Position numbers and translations under genes: made by a program | NCBI GenBank assembly: GCA_950097015.1 | Contig: CATNEN010000025.1 | Location: 8,730,501 to 8,794,500, forward strand | From: Macrostomum hystrix | Taxonomy: Eukaryota > Platyhelminthes > Macrostomidae | DNA length: 64,000 nt | Reading direction: 5' to 3' | Shown here: positions 1 to 10,580 of the stretch, piece by piece | How positions within the stretch are numbered: position 1 is the first letter of the stretch | Layout: each line of letters opens with the position of its first letter | Notes under the pieces: model-generated | What the model saw: the letters and a program-made list of their open reading frames with translations, nothing else | Database searches by the model: none | Told to the model about the DNA's origin: nothing

Positions 1-360
1 CTTCTTAAATGATTAATCTCTAGCTGTGTGCCAGATTTTTTGTCTATGACTCAGATCGTTTAAATTCTAGCCAATAAAACGAATCACCACGCAGTTATTT
101 AACAGCGATTGTTACGCGAGCGCTGGCAGGCTTTGGGCCGCTGATTATTTATGCATTGCAAAAGTTCAAGATGGCTATCAAAGCTCGTATCAAATTAATG
201 GATTTCGAATCCATCATGACACGCTACTTCTGCAACGCACGGCTAGCAACAGATAAACATAATAAAGCATGCTACCTCCTTAATTTTTTGTTTAGTCTAA
301 TTTGACATTCAAATCAATGTCCTTTGTACAACTGGGTTATAATGTCAACCCGACCCCGAA
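1..360. other. no recognised feature
   Basis: AT-rich sequence with no open frame of useful length and no repeat or RNA structure that I recognise. Confidence 0.4.
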
Positions 361-500
361 CCCCTGTGGGAATGTGCACTGCCTGGCGATGAGAAATTCA
401 GGGCTGATGCGCACCCCTGTACTTGTGTGCGCTTAGGGGTCAACGGAAGGGTCGACTGTCGCAAAAATGATGCGGCAGCAAACCCCCATTAGCGAGATGG
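361..500 (+). mobile_element. fragment of SINE family 2
   Basis: The stretch around 373-420 (key words cactgcctgg, gatgagaaa, cagggc) matches the body of the tRNA-headed SINE found in reverse at 6188-6508. The tRNA-like head is missing here, so this is a 5'-truncated, diverged copy. Right boundary uncertain. Confidence 0.45.
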
Positions 501-1177
501 ATGACAGGATACTGCGAGTAATTGCATGGCTTGTAATAAGAAGCTCGGCGTGTCACGAACGACAACTGAGACTGCATATCTGAACTCATGGCGCCCGCTA
601 TTTCCTGAGTTTACAGACATTATCTTCGTGACTGTCCACATGAGCACTGCCTATCTACTTCCTCGAGTGAATTCTCGAGGCGCGCATAAATTTGATACTT
701 GCTGCATTCGGTGGCACATTAGATAGATATAAGCGCCTGGAGTGGTAATTTAGCATTTCTCGGTCTAGCAAACACTCCAATCCACCCTGCATGCGCGACC
801 TAGTTCTCCAACCAAACGGGGTGGGTGAATATCGAACTTTCGAAAGTTTTTATTTTTATTCTTATTTAAGCGCACACGCCATCGACAGGTGCTGATTTAT
901 TTTATTTTTTTGGATACGGTAAATTAAATTATTCGACGAACAAAAAAACAAAAAAATAAAAGTATAGTAAAAATAATTTTTTGTTCGACAAAGGAAGCCT
1001 ATGGGAGCTTTAAAAAATGAGTAAAAGGCGCAAGGGACAACCGGAATCAAATCGAATATAATAATTATGATACGAAGGAACGAAGATATTAGGAACGAAG
1101 AACAATACATTGAAGATTCGACGCAAATTTTATCTGTTTACTTTTCCTTAGCAAAATTTTCTTTTGCAGCGTTAAAT
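501..1177. other. no recognised feature
   Basis: Low-complexity AT-rich stretches (for example 880-1000) and short open frames without recognisable content. I see no gene here. Confidence 0.4.
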
Positions 1178-1348
1178 TGCGCTCATACCCCGCGTTGCTG
1201 TTCAGCTGTGCCCAAGTCATTGCGCTCATACCCCGCGTTGCTGTTCAGCTGTGCCCAAGTCATTGCGCTCATACCCCGCGTTGCTGTTCAGCTGTGCCCA
1301 AGTCATTGCGCTCATACCCCGCGTTGCTGTTCAGCTGTGCCCAAGTCA
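1178..1348. repeat. 43-bp tandem repeat, about 4 copies
   Basis: Four nearly perfect copies of a 43-bp unit containing gctcataccccgcgttgctg. The repeats begin at about 1178, 1221, 1264 and 1307, the last being slightly short. All copies are identical as far as I can read, so expansion is recent. Open frames across it are a by-product of the repeat. Confidence 0.9.
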
Positions 1349-2604
1349 GATGGAAAGCCGCGTCTGTGAGTGTACGTGTGCCTGGACGCCGTCTCCTCTG
1401 CAATGAACTAGTTCTTTAGAAATTAAATTTCTCCTCCCCGCAGAGAAAGCTTGTCTTTAGCGCTTCGCATGCAAGAAACGCTTCAAGCCGAAGCAGCTGT
1501 AGCTGATGAAGAAGATTAGAAAGACGTCAGTTGCTGGCAAAACAGTCGCTACGCTTGCTACGCTAGTAAAGAGAGACTATAAAAAGAGAAGGACATCCTA
1601 CCATCCTCCTAGAAGCGGCAGTTACGGCAGTTATTTCGGTTACACTCGGTTACTTCAGGACGATGGCAAACGCACGGAGTGGCATGTTTTATTGATGCTT
1701 CTAGGGCCCTCTGCATCAAAACATTTCTAGGTAGTAGAAGCAAGTCGAAATGTTCAATTTAATTTAGTGCTGAAAATCACCAAACGCTTTGCAGCTCTGA
1801 TCTTTCATGATCATAGTGGAATACCTCTTTCATTCTGGACTCACGCATCATAACTACCAGATTAGCATTGAGATCGTGTTGATCTCTGATGGAATATACG
1901 AGTATAATTTCTGAGCATTATCTGAAGAACTGGACTACTGTGGTTAGTAGTGTCTACAGAAAACTGTGCACTTCCACCCCGGAGACAATGGTTCTGATCG
2001 TGAGATAAGCCGAGGAACCCCACCAGTTGACTCCTAGCTGTTCAGCAAGCCGACTGTAAAGAATAGCTCGCTCAGTCGGACAAAAAATATTGCCAATCTG
2101 TGCTGCTCTGAGCAGTGACCCATGCTCTGCTCATGAACTGTCCGGATTACCTTCTCTGTGTGTCAAAGCAGCTTGAGGTGTCTTTCTTTACCAGTTGGAA
2201 GCAATCCCTCGCCTCAATGCAGGCCTCAAATCCGTCCCGTGAGCTGGCTGGCCTCGATGCCGTCTCCGAGGTGCCGGCACTGCCCGCAGCCGCGCCTCTG
2301 GACCGATTCCGCGCGCGATTTTCGCCTGCCTACTTTTCCTTCCGTCTGGCTGCCAACTCTCGCTTGACGCCGGGGCGTCAAGACGGCTTTGACGCCAGGA
2401 GGCGGTCATAAATCCCGCAAAAAAACTGCCCCGGCAGCCACCCCTCCGACAGGAACAGCCAGGCTGCAGCGCAACGAGGCGCGAACAAATGGCGGGCTCC
2501 CTCCAAAGCAGATAAGTAGGCGACAGCCTGCGAGGTCCCAGCTGAAAAAAATTCTTGAGCTAGAGGGACAACTGGTTTGCAGAGCAGAAAGAAAGGAGCA
2601 GAAA
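1349..2604. other. unassigned; upstream of the GPCR gene
   Basis: No gene recognised. A 74-codon frame at 1506-1730 has no recognisable motif. The segment 2115-2604 is GC-richer and directly precedes the GPCR start, so it may contain its 5' UTR and promoter; the frame upstream of the chosen ATG stays open back to 2389 but is Arg/Pro-rich and unlike an extracellular N-terminus. Confidence 0.35.
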
Positions 2605-3912
2605 ATGAGCACTAGGATTCAGGACAATGGAACAGCGGTTCCAGCATTGAGAAGCTTTGGTGGTAACTCAACAGTGGAGCCGCCTCTGGAGTTCCTGATT
2701 GTCCGGCCGTTCACTCTGCTGTTGAACCTGTTTGGCACCGCTCTGTGCTCAACCGCTGTTGGCGTGTTCCACAAGAAGTACAGACTGACGCGAGACGCTT
2801 TTGAGTTCGGCCTCCTGCTGCTGCAGTGGCTGCAGGTGCTTTATTGCGGCATTGCCACCATCTTTGTAGCCATGGACCTGCTGATCTGCCTCACCCAGCT
2901 CAAGGACCATCCGCTGCTGCAGCACTCATTCTCGGTGAGATGACAGTTTATGCTGTACTGTGTAAAATACTGTAAGATTCTGAATGATTTTCTGAACTGA
3001 TACCAGAAATCTGGAACCTGCATTATCAAATATATATTTTAAATGAATTTTTAAATAATTCAGGTGTTCTACTCGCTAACCTGTGCCGCCTTGATTATGA
3101 AGAACCTGTGGACCCTATGCGTGTCCTGCTTCCGCTCGGCTGCCACAATTCGGCCGTTGGCCTTTCGCACCTTCCTGACTGTCCGCTTCCAGCTGGTGGT
3201 GTTCAGCCTCCTGCTGGCGCTGTCAGTCGGCTGCGGCCTGTTCTCCCTGGCCTGCAGCTACATTGTGCCCGAACCTGACAGGGAGCGAATCCAGATCAGC
3301 TACATGCTGCCCCTGATCCGCATCACTCAGTCCTACATCCCGGTCTTCGGCATCCTGGCCACCTCGTTGGTCCTGTCTAGCTACTTGCTGATGTACAGAC
3401 GCCGCGCCCGCCAGCTCAACATGTCGACCGCGGCTGGCCGGCGCAGCTTTCAACAGCAATCGGCACGAGCCACCTGCATCGTCCTCTGCTTGTCTCTGTC
3501 CTTCACCGCCTTTGAGGCACCCGGAGCCGTCGTCAGCCTGATGAAGAACCTCACCAAGACACAGATTAGCGTATTCTACATGCTGAGCGACATGCTGATC
3601 AGCCTAGACAGCAACTTCAACTTCTTTGTCTTCCTGGCCCTCAGCAGTAACTTTCGAGCCGCCCTGCTGTGCTCGCTGAGGCAGTGCTGCCACTGTTGCC
3701 TCGGCGCTAGAGGCGGCGGCGCCGGCGGGGCGACCTCCAATCATCACCTGTACGCTTCCGTGGCCGCCTCCAGTACGAGACATCGCGGTAAATGCGGCGC
3801 CGCGTCGGCTGCCACTGCCAGAGCCACTGTCTCCGGCGGCGAGGACGAGGAGGAGATCATCGAGCTGACGGCAGTGCATAATCGACGGCCGATGAACGCT
3901 GCGTCAGTCTAG
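2605..3912 (+). CDS. rhodopsin-family (class A) GPCR, divergent, two exons
   Basis: Predicted seven-helix plasma-membrane receptor of 392 residues, from exon 1 (2605-2934) and exon 2 (3064-3912) joined in phase 0 across a 129-bp GT-AG intron. The N-terminus has two N-glycosylation sequons (NGT, NST). Seven hydrophobic segments follow in order; TM7 runs into SSNFR at the start of helix 8. The layout resembles peptide receptors of the FMRFamide/TRH type: RPL and RTFLT follow TM3 and an NS..NF-like motif sits in TM7. Key motifs are altered: the DRY position reads FRS, the NPxxY position reads NFFVF, and TM6 has FEAP instead of CWxP. The tail carries a Cys cluster (CCHCC), possible palmitoylation sites. 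ATG 2605 was chosen because it gives a short glycosylated N-terminus; an in-frame upstream start at 2389 exists. Ligand unknown; an orphan receptor is likely. Confidence 0.8.
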
Positions 3913-4329
3913 ATAATACAAAAATGACAATTTCTGAGATTTACTTTAAAGGACATGAACGTACTTTTATAGACATTTAAAGACAGACTCAGAAACTTAT
4001 TACAGGATGCGAGATGCACAATTCGATGAAACTGCTCGGTTGTTTGGAGTCGGCACAGCGTGTTTTCAGTTTCAAAGTTTGAATGTGTTAAAAAAAGCCA
4101 TTGCTTATGTCGCTTGTTTACAGTAACGCTCTAAGCGCCAGACATTTCGCTAGCTAATATTATCGACAATTTTTGCCTATATCCGCAGATATTGGTGCCA
4201 TAATATGTAGCTTCTGATAATTAAAATACATATGTCACGCCTAGGCTTACTGTAATTAGTCGCTTGGTGTTTTGCATTCGAAAAATGTGCGCACACTGCA
4301 ATTGTTATACTCAAAGTTTTTGTGAAAGG
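3913..4329. other. GPCR 3' flank
   Basis: AT-rich sequence after the GPCR stop; probable 3' UTR at the left. Nothing else recognised. Confidence 0.35.
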
Positions 4330-4470
4330 TGAGCTAGAGCACAGTCATTCATGAGCCGGACTCCAGAGGTCGGAGTTTCGAATCTCAGCCAGGAAAAAAA
4401 ATTGTGTCCTCGAGTAAGACGCATAATTTCCTATCGCTTCAGTCCACCCTGCTGCAACATGAATTTTTTA
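4330..4470 (+). mobile_element. SINE family 1, partial, plus strand
   Basis: A decayed tRNA-like head (B-box-like ggagtttcgaatctc near 4370) is followed by a core with tgtcctcgagtaagac and cgcttcagtccaccc. Reverse-complementing the intact SINE at 5783-6124 gives the same core order, so this is a truncated copy in the opposite orientation. Confidence 0.6.
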
Positions 4471-4606
4471 TTTCGATACATACTCGTATATTATCGATAT
4501 AAACATTTGTCAATTGTTCTATGACGGGGAAGTGGGAGTTTAAACTCGAGGAAACTGGGGAACATGTGGCGGCATCAATTGTCGATTCACAGAGGGAAAT
4601 GAGTGG

Positions 4607-4952
4607 GTGTTAATTATCTATCCACTGAGGTGCAGGGTGTGTTAATTATCGATCCACTGAGGGGCAGGGTGGTTGTTTTTATCGATCCACTGAGGGGCAG
4701 GGTGTGTTAATTATCGATCCACTGAGGTGCAGGGTGTGTTAATTATCGATCCACTGAGGGGCAGGGTGTGTTAATTATCGATCGACTGAGGGGCAGGGTG
4801 TGTTAATTATCGATCGACTGAGGGGCAGGGTGTGTTAATTATCGATCGACTGAGGGGCAGGGTGTGTTAATTATCGATCGACTGAGGGGCAGGGTGTGTT
4901 AATTATCGATCGACTGAGGGGCAGGGTGTGTTAATTATCGATCGACTGAGGC
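4607..4952. repeat. 32-bp tandem repeat, about 11 copies
   Basis: Unit contains tgttaattatcgatc, then c/gactgagg and ggcagggtg. Early copies read gatccactg and later ones gatcgactg, so a variant spread through the right half. One copy near 4670 is altered (ggttgttttt). Confidence 0.9.
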
Positions 4953-5734
4953 ACAGTGGTGGGTGTTTATGTTTTCTGAGAGACATGGGGTGAGTATACC
5001 ATGTGGGCTTCTGCAGCAGGCAATCTAGACAATTTGACACGAGAAACAAAATTTAATTTTAGCAAAATATCTGGCCCCTCCTTCCAAGAGTCGCCGATAA
5101 AATCAATAGCTCGAGGCCCATTCCCCACCTCCTGCCCTCAATCGATCATCCGATTCGAAGTCACAGGCATTGCTACTAAACCGACCGACTGTTTAGAAAG
5201 CTGCATGCTAAACGTCAGCAACGCTCCTACAACATGCTAATCGGATCAGAAGAAAGAGCTAGGGAAGAATAAATCACCTCCCTGGAGACCCGGGCAACAA
5301 TGCCTTTCTTCCGATTCGATAGAGAAGAAAATATAATAAAACAGAGACTTAGAAGAAGTGAAATTCCAGGGCCTGTTAATGCAATATTTAGACAGGCTGC
5401 CGATTCTGAATTTTAGACCTACGGATAACAACTGGGAGTGGGGCGCCCAGAGTCCGAGGTTCGAATCCGCATCGAGTCCACAGTGCGTTTGTACCCAAAG
5501 GCCTTTTTGAAAATAGAAGAGCGCCCCTGTCCTTTAGATGCTTTCAGTTTCATCAATACATGTATGTAATCCGTACAAGCCTTTATTTGCAAATTAACTT
5601 CGTATTCTCAACCAAAACTCACTATATAACACTGTGAGTAGCCAGTGCTACAAAAATAGCACCAGATTTTTTATTACCATAAGGGGCATTTAGTTGCTAA
5701 GAGGACGTTAAACTAGAGAATTCACCTGAATAGG
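4953..5734. other. no gene recognised; short tRNA-like B box
   Basis: The word aggttcgaatccgc near 5457 is a good pol III B box and may be a remnant of a SINE head, but no A box or cloverleaf is evident. The 79-codon open frame at 5001-5240 shows no recognisable domain. Confidence 0.35.
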
Positions 5735-5782
5735 AATCTACCTACTTATGAATCTACCTACCTATGAATCTACCTAATAATA
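5735..5782. repeat. left part of the GAATCTAYCTACC minisatellite
   Basis: Three copies of a gaatctacctacctat unit, the same family as the array at 6509-6965. The array is split by the two SINEs between them. Confidence 0.7.
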
Positions 5783-6124
5783 ATAATAATTAATAATTGA
5801 TTACACCTGCCCCAATTGGGTCAGATGTGCAGCCGACAGCACAGCCGCAGCTAATGCGCGGCGCATCTGAAGGCTGCGTACAGCTGTTCAGTCCACGGAC
5901 TGGGGGGACGCCACACCCACCTTCAATTATCCCAGCTGATGCTGGTACCCATTTAACAGCTGGGTGAACTGAAGCAATGCAGAGTTAAGTGTCTTGCTAA
6001 AGGACGCAAATTGTTCCAGTGGAGTCGGGAATCGAACCCCCGACCTTCAAGTCGTGAGTCCGATGCCCTAACCACTAGGCTACAACCTCTTACTAGGCTA
6101 CAACCTCTTGTAGCTAACCTCTTG
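5783..6124 (-). mobile_element. tRNA-derived SINE, family 1
   Basis: Read on the minus strand, the head has a perfect A box (tagcctagtgg) and B box (ggttcgattcc), then a core with aaggacacaa and gtgaactgaagc (plus-strand spelling), ending in an AT-rich tail. It is flanked by a 12-bp duplication, tacctaataata, at 5771-5782 and 6125-6136, the mark of LINE-driven insertion. The head end is partly duplicated (actaggctacaacctctt twice). It is a pol III-type non-coding element, not a tRNA gene: the acceptor stem is not formed. Confidence 0.85.
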
Positions 6125-6187
6125 TACCTAATAATATAACAATAATAATAATAATAATTGCAGGAGGGCTGCGGGCAATGACAAATC

Positions 6188-6508
6188 ATTTAGTGACACT
6201 AGACCCGCATCCAGCGAGGAGGCAATTCTGCCCATTTCGCTGACTCCTGAGCACACACGCACATAGATACTGTACGCAGGAACACGCTCACACAGGTGTG
6301 TACATCTGCCCTGACTTTCTCATCGTCAGGCAGTGTACACTCTCACTGTGCCTTGGAGGTTGGCCCTCAAGGGCGTAAATTGCACGACAAGCCCCCAAGC
6401 CTTCTCTCCGCGGCTGAGCCTAAAAAAATGTGGCCTCGCCGTGGAATCGAACTTAGGGACCGTGGTGTAAGAGTCAAACGCGTTAACCGCTCTGCCACCG
6501 ACCCCCCT
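6188..6508 (-). mobile_element. tRNA-derived SINE, family 2
   Basis: On the minus strand the head (about 6508-6430) has an A box tggcagagcgg and a B box gttcgattcc, with only four acceptor pairs left. It is followed by a run of T, a body matching 361-420, and a 3' tail whose motif ctagtgtcactaaatg recurs near 23437. The head differs from family 1 and resembles a Leu- or Ser-like tRNA. Confidence 0.7.
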
Positions 6509-6965
6509 ATGAATCTATCTACCATTGAATCTACCAAACTGTGAATCTATCTACCATTGAATCTACCAACCTGTGAATCTATCTACCTTTGAATCTATCT
6601 ACCATTGAATCTATCAAACTGTGAATCTATCTACCTATGAATCTATCTACCGTTGAATCTACCAAACAGTGAATCTATCTACCTATGAATCTATCTACCG
6701 TTGAATCTACCAAACAGTGAATCTATCTACCTTTGAATCTATCTACCATTGAATCTACCAAACTGTGAATCTATCTACCTTTGAATCTATCTACCGTTGA
6801 ATCTACCAAACTGTGAATCTATCTACCTTTGAATCTATCTACCGTTGAATCTACCAACCTGTGAATCTATCTACCTATGAATCTATCTACCATTGAATCT
6901 ACCAAACTGTGAATCTATCTACCTTTGAATCTTCCAAACTGTGAATCTATCTGCCTACATATGAA
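6509..6965. repeat. 16-bp-based minisatellite
   Basis: Repeats of gaatctatctacc with variants (accattg, accgttg, accaaactgt, acctttg, acctatg) arranged in higher-order blocks of about 48-64 bp. It continues the short array at 5735-5782. Confidence 0.9.
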
Positions 6966-8517
6966 TCTACCTCGAGTGAGACGTGTCTGTTTAGGTGCAT
7001 CTTAACTAGCAGATGACCATCTGGTCTAGTTAGAAGCAATTCTCAGTCATTCAGCCAGAATTGGTCTATGACCTAAACCGAATTGTTGAGTTCACACCTC
7101 AGCAGAGTTCAAACTACAGAGGGTGTCCGCAAAGCACAGAACTTACAGAACCTATTGGTAAGTTCTGTTCTTGTAGGTATCGAATTTTTACTAATTAGCG
7201 CACCGTACATACGATTTAAGACATCATGAAAAAAATTAAACGTTGGTTTGGTTTTCGGTAGATAATGCATTGTTGATTTAGCTCGTAAAGCAATAATATT
7301 TAACGTCAAGAAGCAGACGGACATAATAAAACAAACTCGCAGGATAAGTATTGGAAAAATTCTCTGAATGGGTATAGCAAATAATATAATTCAGTTGGTA
7401 AAAATAACAGTGCGCTGCAATGAAGGTGTTGCAGTCAGTTCAGTTCAGGAGCTGTTTGGCCGTGTCTGCATTGCAATCAATTAATAATTTCCGGGTTTGT
7501 TAGAAAAGAGTGAGACAAAAATCCTAACGAGGAAATGACACTCGCTCACAAAAGAACTATTAATTAAAATAATGTGATATAAAAATTCTATGTTTTAAAA
7601 GCATGCAAGCGATTAAAACAGTATATTTCAAGACATTCTTGCAGTTTAGGGAGTAAATAAGTTAAAATGAAGCATTATAGTTAAACGATTCGAAGAATAA
7701 TCAAACCTTACATATGAACAATTGTAGCACATTGGAAACACTTTAGGCGATAGTACATTCAGAGAAAGCTACTTATAGTACAGTAGTTTCATTAGGGATC
7801 GAGAGAAATCACAAAACTCAGTCTTGCAATTCGATTGCCTGTCGTAATAGAAGGTGAGTCAATCAACATAGTATAGAATGAAAACTGTCTCGCAATCCTT
7901 GGAAAAGGTTTTAATTTTACATTTTCCTAGAATTATGAATCCAATTCTCAGCAGTTAAAAATTATCGAATTACTGACAGGCATCGTTAAGAAGTAGTACT
8001 TAACTTCGCTATAATTGAAGTGCGTCAAAGTTATTCGTTAAATATTTCCGATTGACGTAAGTTTAATTATAGGTAATTGTTACCAATTCTTTCTACTTAG
8101 TGTTAATCGCTTAAATAAAATGCTCAAGTCATTCTTTATATTCTAAATTTATTTATTAAGCGTAAAGAATATATTACTAACGCTTAATAAATGACATACA
8201 AAACTTTAATTCTATGTTGAAAATTAATAAAATTAAATATTTACTAAAGATGAGACGAAAATATTTACAATTTGATATGTAGTGGGCTTTTAATATAAAC
8301 TTAAGTTTTTTTTTTAAACGATTTTACCCGCCAATGTCCTGAAAATGAAGCGAGGTATGTTGCCCTGCTCCTCGAGTTGGGCTTCAGCTAAGTAAGAAAA
8401 CTATACTCATACTCATGAGAAGATAAAAACATGAATTAGCTTCCCAAACGGAAATCCTAAATGAATGTCAGTGCCAGTCCTCGACAAGGTGGCAGGTGTT
8501 CAATGTGTTCTTCATCT
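6966..8517. other. AT-rich, no recognised gene
   Basis: Very AT-rich from 7100 to 8330. No coding region, RNA gene or named repeat recognised. The right end (about 8330-8517) lies just past the stop of the bestrophin gene on the minus strand and may be its 3' UTR. Confidence 0.35.
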
Positions 8518-10014
8518 TCATGGACTCGCCGGTGGCATCTGGCGACGCCGGAGTCGCTCCGTCGCCGCTTCGTCGTCGCCGCCGTTGCAGCAGGCCAGGA
8601 TGCGACGCCGCAGACGTTCGCGCCGAGTTCGGCCAGTCAGCACGAAGGGCCGCAGCGAATCGTCTGGCGCCGGGGGTGGCACCACGTTGAACTCGAGTTC
8701 AGCTGCCGCCAGGTAGTCGTGCATGTTGTCGCTCTCGCTGCCTGGTGACTTCTTCAGCCACTCCATGGACGGCTCGCTCAGGCCCTCCGGGTAGTGGGGT
8801 GCCGACTGGCCCTCCACGCAGCGAGACGAGATCTGGAACGGAGGCGGAGGATGAAGCATTTCATTAAGTTCTGGGATCGCGTTAGCAGTAGAAAGACCAT
8901 TGGGTTGTTTCAGTTTGCCCACATTTTTCTTTTTTCTGCATCCGCCAAAATATTCAACCAATCACCATGAAGTCCAGAGCTAAAAGTTTCCACTCTATTC
9001 GATGAAACAACTTCCATAATCACAAAGGGGCGAATTCCCTGTGGTCTTCCCCAGGGGCGAATTCCCTGTGGTCTTCCCCAGGGGCGAATTCCCTGTGGTC
9101 TTCCCCAAGGGCGAATTCCCTGTGGTCTTCCCCATGGGCGAATTCCCTGTGGTCTTCTCCAGGGGCGAATTCCCTGTGGTCTTCCCCAGGGGCAAATTCC
9201 CTGTGGTCTTCCCCAGGGGCGAATTCCCTGTGGTCTTCCCCAGGGGCGAATTCCCTGTGGTCTTCCCCAGGGGCGAATTCCCTGTGGTCTTCCCCAGGGG
9301 CGAATTCCCTGTGTTCTTCCCCAGGGGCGAATTCCCTGTGGTCTTCCCCAGGGGCGAATTCCCTGTGGTCTTCCCCAGGGGCGAATTCCCTGTGTTCTTC
9401 CCCAGGGGCGAATTCCCTGTGGTCTTCCCCAGGGGCGAATTCCCTGTGGTCTTCCCCAGGGGCGAATTCCCTGTGTTCTTCCCCAGGGGCGAATTCCCTG
9501 TGGTCTTCCCCAGGGGCGAATTCCCTGTGGTCTTCCCCAGGGGCGAATTCCCTGTGGTCTTCCCCAGGGGCGAATTCCCTGTGGTCTTCCCCAGGGGCGA
9601 ATTCCCTGTGTTCTTCCCCAGGGGCGAATTCCCTGTGGTCTTCCCCAGGGGCGAATTTCCTGTGGTCTTCCCCAGGGGCGAATTCCCTGTGTTCTTCCCC
9701 AGGGGCGAATTCCCTGTGGTCTACTGTTAATGTCGAGTCTCTGAATGCCTAGGAATCGATTGGTTTCTAAAAATAGTTGCATTTCTTAAAGCCGTGCAGT
9801 TGCAAAGACGCATTCTATTCAGTAATATTTTAATTTGTACGATTACATTCTTTACATTTCAAGCAACAATTCTTCTAATTTCAAAGTGTAGCAGTGCTCA
9901 GCTCACCTCCAGGTTGTAGTCCAGAATCTCGGACGTGTGAAAATCTTCGTCATCGTCTCCGAAGGGATTCATAACGCACATAGCCACCTTGAGCCAGCCC
10001 ATCAGAAAGAGGAA
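8518..10014 (-). CDS. bestrophin-family chloride channel, C-terminal part (two exons)
   Basis: Bestrophins are plasma-membrane calcium-activated anion channels. The minus-strand exon 10014-9907 (36 codons, phase 0 at both ends) reads [20 protein letters not shown], the family's hallmark: a GWLKVA stretch followed by the NPFG-acidic cluster that forms the calcium clasp. Its acceptor is a good pyrimidine-rich ...ttggccag, and its donor is gtgagc. It splices in phase to exon 8832-8518 (acceptor gttccag; 104 residues plus stop), a short cytosolic tail rich in Arg, Glu and Pro (RRERLRRR). Upstream exons for the membrane core should lie at higher coordinates on the minus strand, but none was recognised within the window. 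The 1074-bp intron is mostly the 27-bp minisatellite. The tail is not conserved enough to name a subtype. Confidence 0.8.
9027..9721. repeat. 27-bp minisatellite in the bestrophin intron, about 26 copies
   Basis: Unit ggggcgaattccctgtgg plus tcttcccca, with single-base variants (tgttcttcc, cccaaggg, cccatggg). The unit is a multiple of three without stops in several frames, so long GIRPWGRPQ or GEFPVVFPR frames appear on both strands; they are artefacts. Confidence 0.95.
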
Positions 10015-10027
10015 CTGGCCAATTTAG

Positions 10028-10580
10028 AAGAAAAGTTCGCCCAGTCGGCCACACTGACCGTGCTGTCCCCTAGACTCAATCAGCAGCTAGACGAGCTCTA
10101 CGAAAAGGTCAACGGCGCGGCGGGTTGCGTCGCCCTGGACGCCGTTCAACGCAGTCCACGCTGGGAGCTGGTTCGCCTTTTGTTGCTAGCCATTCGCAGC
10201 ATCAGCAGCCTCAGCAGCTTCAGTCGCATTACAATAGTCTTCAGCACACGCATCATTCAGATGTTCAGCTTCCTGATTCTCAGCTGCAGCAATTGCAACA
10301 GCAGCAGCAGCATCAACAGCAGCATCAGCAGCAGCTGCTGCCAATTCCTTCGCCGCGCATTCTATGGCAAGGCACTTTCGAGTTTACCAAATCCGCCACC
10401 AGAATGTCCTTCCAGCTGCCAGTTCGCTTCGTGGAGATTCTGTCGGCGCCTGATCAGCCGCCAAATCCTTGGAGCTTTCATCATTTTGAGCAGAACAAGC
10501 AAACCGCCAGTTGTGCAATTCTAAAGCCGGAACTTCATCCCACTGTCGAGGATCACTTTCGCAAATATCCCAGCTTGTAG
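10028..10580 (+). pseudogene. Q-rich frameshifted fragment resembling Mediator subunit MED25
   Basis: The first frame (about 10028-10190) reads LTVLSPRLNQQLDELYEKVNG, reminiscent of the end of the MED25 von Willebrand A domain (Ser-Pro-Arg then Leu-rich helix). A shift of one base then gives a Gln/His-rich linker and LWQGTFEF, which resembles the opening of the MED25/PTOV activator-binding domain. The match ends at a stop at 10580 after about 50 residues. No intron separates the parts, so a decayed retrocopy is one explanation. The family assignment is from pattern memory only; an unrelated Q-rich protein is possible. It sits antisense to, and directly abuts, the bestrophin exon. Confidence 0.35.

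Noticed and set aside
6430-6508. tRNA gene on the minus strand
   Set aside because: A and B boxes are present but only four acceptor pairs form and the body continues as a repeat; it is a SINE head.
9027-9721. CRISPR-like array
   Set aside because: Direct contiguous repeats without unique spacers in a eukaryotic intron.
8910-9782. 290-codon GIRPWGRPQ protein and 229-codon GEFPVVFPR protein
   Set aside because: Both are translations of the 27-bp minisatellite inside the bestrophin intron.
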